10,216 bases of DNA from Candidatus Omnitrophota bacterium. GTDB lineage: Bacteria; Omnitrophota; Gorgyraeia; Gorgyraeales; Gorgyraeaceae. The notes beneath the pieces were generated by a model. It did no database searches. It saw nothing but the letters and a program-made list of their open reading frames with translations, and was not told the origin of the DNA. Positions 5,375 to 10,216 of this stretch are shown here, piece by piece. Within the stretch, counting starts at the first letter, position 1. Every line of letters starts with the position of its first letter. The stretch lies in the NCBI GenBank assembly GCA_026387215.1, contig JAPLMC010000090.1, forward strand, positions 8,748 through 18,963. Direction: 5' to 3'. The position numbers and the translations under genes were made by a program.

Positions 5375-6238
5375 TTATCTCCTATAACAGTCCCTGGCCT
5401 TAATCTTGCAAAAGGCCCGGTCTTCTTTTATCTCTACCCCATGTTCTATGTAAGTGTTGTCAGGGTCAATAACTGTCACGCCTCCGTCCATAATCTTGTT
5501 TAGTATTCTTCTTCTCATCACTAATTCCGCCTTGCCTAGCTCAACTCTTGTATTGACACCTAGAAATTCCTCAGAGTCATTTGTAGTTACTGATTCTACT
5601 GGAATATTGGATTTTGTCAGCACTTCTATTGTGTCTGTAAGATAATATTCTTCTTTCTCATTATTTGGTTTTATTTTTTCTAGGCTGTAAAAAAGCGCTT
5701 TTTTGCTAAAACAATAAACTCCTACATTTATCTCCTCTGTAACCTTTTCATAAATAGATGCGTCCAGCTCCTCAACTATTTTTACAATTTTCTTCCCGGA
5801 AGAGCGAATCACTCTTCCATAACCAGTGGGATTTTTAAGTTGAGCAGTAAGAAGGGTGGCACCTGCTCCGCTGGAAATATGTTTTTCTACAAGTTTTTTG
5901 ATAATATCCTGGCTCAATAAAGGCGTATCCCCATATAATATCAGGATATTGTCTATCTTGTTGTCTTTTAAAAGAGCGCTTCTTGCTTTTGAAACAGCAT
6001 CGCCTGTCCCAAGGAGCTCATTTTGAACTATACATTTTATACCGCCTATTTGTTTCTTCACAAGCTCTGCCTTGTGGCCAATAATAACAACAATCTTCTT
6101 TATGCCAATAGAATTGACATTATCAATAAGATATTCTAGCATTGGTTTGCCGCATATATTATGCAAGACTTTTGGCAAAGAAGATCTCATTCTTGTGCCT
6201 TCTCCAGCGGCAAGAATAATAGTAGCTATGTTTTTCAT
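5375..6238 (-). CDS. glmU: GlmU N-terminal uridyltransferase domain, ending early at a frameshift
   Basis: The enzyme makes UDP-N-acetylglucosamine from UTP and GlcNAc-1-phosphate for peptidoglycan and lipopolysaccharide. The 287-residue frame starts MKNIATIILAAGEGTRMRSS with LPKVL, the nucleotide-binding signature, followed by QNELLGTGDAV, YGDTPLL (102-108), NPTGYGRVIR, VEELDAS and EINVGVYCF. The Rossmann-type pyrophosphorylase domain (about 1-230) and the linker helix (VELGKAELVMRRRILNKIM) look complete. Homology ends at GVEIKED (residue 273); 14 out-of-frame residues follow to a stop. The beta-helix resumes in another frame at about 5418, minus about 50 residues. The pyrophosphorylase may still work alone. 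No clear ribosome binding site precedes the ATG; a promoter lies at 6289-6317. Confidence 0.92.
   Translation of the reverse strand: MKNIATIILAAGEGTRMRSSLPKVLHNICGKPMLEYLIDNVNSIGIKKIVVIIGHKAELVKKQIGGIKCIVQNELLGTGDAVSKARSALLKDNKIDNILILYGDTPLLSQDIIKKLVEKHISSGAGATLLTAQLKNPTGYGRVIRSSGKKIVKIVEELDASIYEKVTEEINVGVYCFSKKALFYSLEKIKPNNEKEEYYLTDTIEVLTKSNIPVESVTTNDSEEFLGVNTRVELGKAELVMRRRILNKIMDGGVTVIDPDNTYIEHGVEIKEDRAFCKIKARDCYRR
5416..5423 (-). other. glmU: Deletion and frameshift junction in glmU
   Basis: On the transcribed strand, codons for GVEIKED run up to 5420, and codons for GPFARLRPG run from 5418 in another frame. In intact GlmU about 50-55 residues of hexapeptide repeat separate these two segments. 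The two fragments together hold about 406 in-register residues, against about 455-460 in typical GlmU. A deletion whose length is not a multiple of three explains both the loss and the frame change. Confidence 0.85.
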
Positions 6239-6288
6239 AATAATATGGGTAACTTATAAGGAATTAATCCCTAAAAGCAGTGTTTATA

Positions 6289-6317
6289 ATTATATATGTA
6301 ATAGGTTAAAATGGCAA
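6289..6317 (-). promoter_or_regulatory. Sigma-70-type promoter for glmU and the genes downstream
   Basis: On the minus strand a TTGCCA -35 element (6317-6312) and a perfect TATAAT -10 element (6294-6289) are separated by exactly 17 bases. Transcription would start near 6282, leaving a leader of about 44 bases before the glmU ATG. The spacer from 6239 to 6362 holds no gene. The position suggests this promoter starts the glmU-prs-rplY-pth series. It is inferred from consensus match only. Confidence 0.65.
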
Positions 6318-6362
6318 GGAAAATATTGCAGGGTGTCAAGTATACATATTCTCATATTTAAA

Positions 6363-7403
6363 TTAAATTCTAATAGCATTTAAGAAGTCATCGCTAGCTG
6401 GAATAGCATGTATATTTTGCCAATCTTCAGCAGGTAGCACTTTATGTAAAACAGTGACGCCTTCCCCATCTGAATCTGAGTATCTTGCCAATATTGACGC
6501 CATTGTTTCTATGTCTTTTTGCACAAAACTAGCAGAATTTGCTCCAGACAACATCAGAGGGTTAGCTTCCCTGCTTCTAGCAAGGCCAATAGCACTTGGG
6601 ATATCCAGGACATCGAAAATAAAATCACCGACTTTAGATAAGCCCATTAATTTTTTGTTTTCATCGTCATCTCTCCCAACAATAAATTTTAAATCATCCG
6701 ATATTCTGAAATGTCTCCCTATCTTTAAAAGATGCAGATCGCTAATATCATATTCAGGCATGTACTTAAAAAGGTCTTTTATTCTGGCTGAAAAACCTTT
6801 ATCTGTTAAAAGACACCCTCCTGCAGGGCATGGGTAATCATTTATATTGAATTCCTTTGCCAATGCCATCTGTTGATTTCGCCTTCTTCCTTGGATATCT
6901 AGAAGCTTATTTCTATCTACAATCCCTTCTTTTTCCGGTATCGTAGGTTCAAAAATTTTCGCGGATAACGGCCTCACAATAAGGCCTTTGAGGCCGGATT
7001 CTTTTTCTATCGTAATTATAGCTTGTTTTCTCTGAGACATAGGCCTCTGACCCATCACTTCTCCAGTTATTACAAAAGAAGCTCCTATTTCTTCCATAAA
7101 CTCTTTTGCTTTCTTGAAAGTGAAAATCCTGCAGTCGATACACGGGTTCATGTTCCTTCCCCTAGGATACTTTGGATTTTTAACTATTTCCATATATTCT
7201 TTTGTAATATTCATAATTTTGATTGGGATTTTAAATTCTTCCGCTACTTTGGTAGCCTGATGAGTACAGCCTTTGGAAGTGCACGTGCAGAATACTGTGA
7301 GAAAATTCAAAGCATGCACTTCTATGCCCTGCTTAAGCATCAACTTGATAGCCAGCGTGCTATCCAGTCCGCCCGAAAGTAATGCCACTGCCCTTTTGTT
7401 CAC
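6363..7403 (-). CDS. PP-loop ATPase fused to an NFACT-R-like RNA-binding region; predicted tRNA thiolation enzyme
   Basis: This 346-residue protein has an N-terminal PP-loop, SGGLDS (10-15), the ATP-pyrophosphatase signature of MnmA, ThiI, TtuA and related enzymes that adenylate a tRNA base before sulfur transfer. Cysteines occur in FCTCTSKGC (39, 41, 46), NPCIDC (88, 91) and PCPAGGC (192, 197) and may carry sulfur or an iron-sulfur cluster. The C-terminal segment (about 225-310), with HLLKIGRHFRI, FIVGRDDDENKKL and KVGDFIFDVLDIP, resembles the NFACT-R RNA-binding domain. The PP-loop plus NFACT-R layout is known from proteins often annotated as MnmA/TrmU-like. I infer tRNA thiolation; the target base is unknown. 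The start is a GTG (7401-7403) 3 bases after a run of nine Gs. It follows rarA, with repeat D2 between. Confidence 0.8.
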   Translation of the reverse strand: MNKRAVALLSGGLDSTLAIKLMLKQGIEVHALNFLTVFCTCTSKGCTHQATKVAEEFKIPIKIMNITKEYMEIVKNPKYPRGRNMNPCIDCRIFTFKKAKEFMEEIGASFVITGEVMGQRPMSQRKQAIITIEKESGLKGLIVRPLSAKIFEPTIPEKEGIVDRNKLLDIQGRRRNQQMALAKEFNINDYPCPAGGCLLTDKGFSARIKDLFKYMPEYDISDLHLLKIGRHFRISDDLKFIVGRDDDENKKLMGLSKVGDFIFDVLDIPSAIGLARSREANPLMLSGANSASFVQKDIETMASILARYSDSDGEGVTVLHKVLPAEDWQNIHAIPASDDFLNAIRI

Positions 7404-7406
7404 CTA

Positions 7407-7415
7407 CCCCCCCCC
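7407..7415 (-). repeat. Run of nine G just before a GTG start
   Basis: On the transcribed strand the sequence is A, nine Gs, TAG, then the GTG start of the PP-loop gene. The run occupies the ribosome binding site region. Homopolymer G tracts of this length are prone to slippage, and this one stands out in AT-rich surroundings. No other Shine-Dalgarno sequence is visible for this gene. Confidence 0.8.
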
Positions 7416-7419
7416 TAAA

Positions 7420-7456
7420 AACTTGACAAAACTAACATTGTCAGAGTGTCAAGTTT
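7420..7456 (-). repeat. Palindromic repeat, family D, copy D2, supplying the rarA stop codon
   Basis: This 37-base element has the same 9-base terminal arms as D1 (7420-7428 and 7447-7455) and lies in the opposite orientation, with 35 of 37 positions identical to the reverse complement of D1. The rarA stop TGA (7449-7451) lies in the arm as part of ACTTGA, exactly as for the gene ending in D1. It fills the rarA to PP-loop gene spacer. Confidence 0.9.
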
Positions 7457-8762
7457 GTTTGCGTAGTTTATCCAGATATTCTTTGATTTTTTTCTCATAT
7501 CCGATGTCCGTTGGTTCATAATAAACTCTTTTTTCAGGAATATACTCTTGATCCACATAATGTTCTTTATAATCATGGCTATATTTATATCCAACACCAT
7601 GGCCTAATTTATCTGCTCCGCGATAACTAGCGTCTTTTAAATGTTTTGGAACTTCCAATGTCCTTGCTTCTTTTATATCTTTCATAGCTTTATCTATTCC
7701 GAGATAGGCTGCATTGCTCTTTGGCGCGCAAGCAATATAACATACTGCTTGAGCGAGAGGAATTCTTGCCTCTGGCATTCCGATAAATTCAGATATCTGA
7801 AAAGCCGCATTGGCCACCACCAACGCCTGTGGATCAGCGTTACCCACGTCTTCGCTAGCGCATATTACAATTCTACGAGCAATAAACCTAGGGTCTTCTC
7901 CTGCATAAAGCATCTTCGCAAGCCAGTAAAGAGCTGCGTCAGGATCTGAGCCACGCATACTCTTTATAAACGCAGAAATAGTATCATAATGACCGTCTTC
8001 GTCTTTATCATAACCGACTGCTTTTTTCTGTATGGATTCCTCCGCTACTTGAAGTGTAAAATTTATAGTTCCATTTTTGTCAGGCTTTGTTGTCAAAACT
8101 CCTACTTCGAGCGCATTGAGCCCTATTCTTGCGTCACCGTCGCAAATATCTGCTAAAAAAGCTAACGCCTTTTCTTCGGCTTTTATGTCTAGAATTCCTA
8201 ATCCGCGTTCTTTATCTTTAAGACCGGCTTTTAAAATCTGCGCTATGTTTTCTTTGGATAATTTCTTTAGTTCAAAAACAATAGAGCGGGATACAAGAGG
8301 CGCTATTAATGAAAAAAACGGGTTATGAGTTGTAGCGCCTATTAATACAGGATTCCCAGTTTCAACATCAGGCATCAATACGTCTTGCTGGGCTTTATTA
8401 AATCTGTGTATTTCGTCTATAAAAAGGGTTGTTTTCTTACCGAAAGTTTTTTCTCGTTCTTTAGCTTGTTTTATAGCATCTTTCAATTCTTGTACATTGG
8501 AAATTACTGCGTTGATCTCGTGAAAATAAGCTTTGGTGGCGTTAGCTATTACATGCGCAAGCGTAGTCTTTCCTGTCCCTGGAGGGCCGTAAAGAACAAG
8601 TGAGGTAATTCTGTCTGCGTCTATTGCTCTTTTTAAGAGCTTTCCTTCACCAAGAATATGTTCTTGACCTATAAACTCTTTTAAATTTCTAGGCCGCATT
8701 CTGACAGCTAAAGGATATTTTTTTTCTATATTTTTTTTCTGAGATTCAAATAAATCAGACAA
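7449..8762 (-). CDS. rarA: Replication-associated recombination protein RarA (MgsA), AAA+ ATPase
   Basis: RarA is a clamp-loader-like AAA+ ATPase that acts at stalled replication forks and interacts with SSB. The product has about 437 residues, the family's usual length. The N-terminal signature LAVRMRPRNLKEFIGQEHIL is followed by Walker A GPPGTGKTT (about 59-67), Walker B LFIDEIHRF (about 113-121), sensor 1 GATTHNPFFSL and SR in VSRSIVFEL. The C-terminal oligomerisation region contains SAFIKSMRGSDPDAALYWLA, DPRFIARRIVICASEDVGNA and the closing GYKYSHDY. The frame extends to a GTG at 8777 inside a hairpin repeat, but the TTG at 8760-8762 gives (M)SDLFESQ, the family's typical start, with a G-rich stretch just upstream. 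No separate promoter is visible, so it may be read through from 6S RNA. Confidence 0.95.
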   Translation of the reverse strand: MSDLFESQKKNIEKKYPLAVRMRPRNLKEFIGQEHILGEGKLLKRAIDADRITSLVLYGPPGTGKTTLAHVIANATKAYFHEINAVISNVQELKDAIKQAKEREKTFGKKTTLFIDEIHRFNKAQQDVLMPDVETGNPVLIGATTHNPFFSLIAPLVSRSIVFELKKLSKENIAQILKAGLKDKERGLGILDIKAEEKALAFLADICDGDARIGLNALEVGVLTTKPDKNGTINFTLQVAEESIQKKAVGYDKDEDGHYDTISAFIKSMRGSDPDAALYWLAKMLYAGEDPRFIARRIVICASEDVGNADPQALVVANAAFQISEFIGMPEARIPLAQAVCYIACAPKSNAAYLGIDKAMKDIKEARTLEVPKHLKDASYRGADKLGHGVGYKYSHDYKEHYVDQEYIPEKRVYYEPTDIGYEKKIKEYLDKLRKQT

Positions 8763-8774
8763 GATAACCACCCC

Positions 8775-8809
8775 CACCGCGTAGGAGGCCTACGGCCACC
8801 TACGCGGTG
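8775..8809 (-). repeat. Hairpin repeat, family C, copy C1, between 6S RNA and rarA
   Basis: Perfect 11-base arms CACCGCGTAGG (8775-8785) and CCTACGCGGTG (8799-8809) enclose a loop that can itself pair through two GGCC copies. The core ACCGCGTAGG/CCTACGCGGT is shared with the hairpin at 9050-9083. It lies 12 bases upstream of the chosen rarA start and just past the U-rich end of the 6S RNA. Without a U-tract after it on the minus strand, it is not a classic terminator. Confidence 0.85.
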
Positions 8810-8815
8810 TCCAAA

Positions 8816-9001
8816 TAAAAATCCCCACATATGCCGTGTGAAAGGATGCTTAATTGAACCTATTAAGCACGTAGGCGCCTTCTCAGGTGTTTATTGTTTC
8901 CTTGTAATTACGCCAAGGTTTACAGCCACATCTGAAGTTAGGCTCCTCAGTATTTGGTGTTGGCTCAAAAACTTCCATCTCACCACGCACATCGTAGGGA
9001 T
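8816..9001 (-). ncRNA. ssrS: 6S RNA
   Basis: 6S RNA binds the housekeeping RNA polymerase holoenzyme by mimicking an open promoter, and lowers transcription in slow growth. No gene fits here, but a ~185-nt RNA does. It begins right after a strong promoter. Its 5' segment UCCCUACGAUGUGCGUG (9000-8984) pairs with CACACGGCAUAUGUGGGGA (8840-8822) to form a long closing stem, followed by UUUUUAUUU. A 3'-side hairpin, UGCUUAAU with AUUAAGCA (8869-8862, 8854-8847), sits where 6S RNAs often carry one opposite the central bubble. UGAGCC in the 5' strand resembles the conserved bubble segment of E. coli 6S. The position directly upstream of rarA matches Bacillus bsrA before yrvN. Assignment rests on structure, size and synteny. 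Confidence 0.8.
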
Positions 9002-9007
9002 AGTTTA

Positions 9008-9035
9008 AGTATAGCACAAAATATGATAAAATCAA
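9008..9035 (-). promoter_or_regulatory. Extended -10 promoter of the 6S RNA gene
   Basis: On the minus strand, TTGATT (9035-9030) and TATACT (9013-9008) are 16 bases apart. A TG one base before TATACT gives an extended -10 element. The predicted start at about 9001 coincides with the first base of the 6S closing stem, which supports both calls. Confidence 0.75.
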
Positions 9036-9049
9036 TAATTAACCATCAC

Positions 9050-9083
9050 AACCGCGTAGGTCGCCCAATTGACCTACGCGGTT
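9050..9083 (-). repeat. Hairpin repeat, family C, copy C2, between pheT and the 6S promoter
   Basis: Perfect 13-base arms AACCGCGTAGGTC (9050-9062) and GACCTACGCGGTT (9071-9083) enclose an 8-base loop. Ten bases of each arm match C1. It lies 10 bases beyond the pheT stop codon. On the minus strand no T-run follows the stem, while on the plus strand GTTTTTAT does, so a role in ending pheT transcription is uncertain. Confidence 0.85.
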
Positions 9084-9093
9084 TTTATAAGGT

Positions 9094-10216
9094 TTATCTA
9101 ATCTGCGCGCCCAGCCTTTTTGTAAGCGCATCTTGTACTTTTTTATGAGTCTCGTTAACCTCTTTATCATTGAGAGTTCTTTCATCTGAACGGTATTCTA
9201 TTGTATAAGCCAGGCTTTTCTTGCCTTGTTGTATCTGCTGGCCTTTGTAAAGGTCAAAAACATCTACTGATTTCACGAATTCTCTTGCTTCCTCTTTTAT
9301 AACATCATATATGCTTGTTGCGCTTATAGTATCGTCCAATAAAATCGCTATGTCCCTTTTTATAAAAGGGTATTTAGGCAGTGCAATGAATGTCTTTTTC
9401 AGATTTGCGCAACTGAGGATACTCTCAATGGATATTTCTGCCACATAAACCTTTCTTTTTATATCAAACCTTCTTGCCACATCTTCTTTAACTTCACCTA
9501 ACACGCCGCAGGCTTTACCGTTTACATTGATAGCTGTAGCCATATTCTCTTTTAAAGAAGGATGCTCTGTTTTGTCAATACTATAGCCGCGCACTCCTAG
9601 ATAATCCATAAGGATTTCTATTATACCTTTTAAGTCAAACAAATCCAGGTCTCTTGGTTTTTCTTTCCAATTACCTGGCTTATTTCCGCAAATGCCTATA
9701 GAAAGATGCACTGTCTCTTCAGCCTGGCCAGTTGCCTTATTCATGATGTAAACTTTATTTAACTCGAAAAGTTGGAGCAGGGTATTTTTCCTGTTCAGAT
9801 TCCAATTTAAAACTTCCAGCATTTCCGACAAAAGACTCGGCCTCATAATCTCCTGCTGAGAGCTCATTGGATTTTTAAGGCTCACTAAATTTTCTAATGA
9901 AATGCCGAGATGCTCCATTGAATTCCTACTGGTCAATGAATATGTCATAATTTCATTAAGGCCCATGCCACATAAGGTTTTTCTTATCTCATTCTCTAGA
10001 GTCACTGTCTTCTTCTCAAGTTGATATGTCTTCTGAGGCGTAAAAGAAGGCAGTCTGGAAGGAATTTTATCATAACCATAAAGCCTGGCAATTTCCTCTA
10101 TTAAATCTACATCTCTGCTAAGGTCTGTTCTGTAAGACGGAACTGTTACAAATATCTTATCTTTCTTTTTAACAGGTTTAAGATTTAATTTTTTTAATAT
10201 ATCTTTTATTTTTTCC
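9094..10216 (-). CDS. pheT: Phenylalanyl-tRNA synthetase beta chain, C-terminal part (partial, 5' end outside the window)
   Basis: The frame is open from the window end and gives 373 C-terminal residues. First comes the end of the B5 domain, VPSYRTDLSRDVDLIEEIAR and LYGYDKIPS. The catalytically inactive synthetase-like domain follows, with GLNEIMTYSLTS, LKNPMSSQQEIMRPSLL and LFELNKVYI. The C-terminal anticodon-binding FDX-ACB domain (about 9094-9380) starts LPKYPFIKRDIAILLDD and contains FDLYKGQQIQQGKKSLAYTI and RSDERTLNDKEVN, ending RLGAQIR. PheT pairs with PheS in an alpha2-beta2 enzyme that charges tRNA-Phe. An internal GTG at 10003-10005 is not a real start, because homologous sequence continues upstream of it. 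pheS presumably lies outside the window. Confidence 0.97.
   Translation of the reverse strand, partial: EKIKDILKKLNLKPVKKKDKIFVTVPSYRTDLSRDVDLIEEIARLYGYDKIPSRLPSFTPQKTYQLEKKTVTLENEIRKTLCGMGLNEIMTYSLTSRNSMEHLGISLENLVSLKNPMSSQQEIMRPSLLSEMLEVLNWNLNRKNTLLQLFELNKVYIMNKATGQAEETVHLSIGICGNKPGNWKEKPRDLDLFDLKGIIEILMDYLGVRGYSIDKTEHPSLKENMATAINVNGKACGVLGEVKEDVARRFDIKRKVYVAEISIESILSCANLKKTFIALPKYPFIKRDIAILLDDTISATSIYDVIKEEAREFVKSVDVFDLYKGQQIQQGKKSLAYTIEYRSDERTLNDKEVNETHKKVQDALTKRLGAQIR

Noticed and set aside
5340..5425. Programmed ribosomal frameshift joining the two glmU halves
   Set aside because: No slippery heptamer with a downstream structure stands out at the junction, and about 50 expected residues are missing. 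A deletion explains both facts better.
6334..6339. Perfect TTGACA on the minus strand as the glmU -35 element
   Set aside because: No suitable -10 element lies 16-18 bases downstream. The TTGCCA at 6312-6317 has correct 17-base spacing to TATAAT.

Overview
The window is an AT-rich bacterial stretch in which every recognisable gene lies on the minus strand, so transcription runs from high to low coordinates. The genes are core housekeeping genes. Gene order, AT-rich composition and many small palindromic repeats in the spacers suggest a little-studied lineage known mainly from metagenomes; Candidatus Omnitrophota is my best guess, at low confidence because no marker phylogeny can be done by eye.

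Layout in transcription order. (1) 10216-9094: the 3' part of pheT, the phenylalanyl-tRNA synthetase beta chain. (2) 9093-8763: a spacer with a strong extended -10 promoter and a ~185-nt structured RNA that I identify as 6S RNA, bracketed by two related hairpins; rarA follows at 8762-7449, the same 6S-rarA arrangement as bsrA-yrvN in Bacillus. (3) 7403-6363: a PP-loop ATPase fused to an NFACT-R-like RNA-binding region, a predicted tRNA thiolation enzyme. (4) 6294-6317: a good sigma-70-type promoter in front of a broken glmU (6238-5017). (5) prs, rplY (long CTC-type bL25), pth, rpsF, ssb, rpsR, rplI and the 5' part of dnaB. This combines two well-known arrangements, glmU-prs-rplY-pth and rpsF-ssb-rpsR-rplI-dnaB, in one co-directional series.

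The genes serve precursor supply (PRPP, UDP-GlcNAc), translation (S6, S18, L9, L25, Pth, PheT), tRNA modification, replication (SSB, DnaB), replication-fork rescue (RarA) and global transcription control (6S RNA).

Two things stand out. First, nearly every spacer holds a palindromic element from one of four families: A at 699-785, 1277-1363 and 3160-3247; B at 2151-2232 and 2532-2610; C at 8775-8809 and 9050-9083; D at 4987-5023 and 7420-7456. Their arms show compensatory changes, and they supply or abut ribosome binding sites, start codons and stop codons. Second, two enzymes carry internal deletions: glmU has lost about 50 codons of its left-handed beta-helix with a frameshift, and pth has lost 9 codons in frame, including the position of the catalytic Asp.
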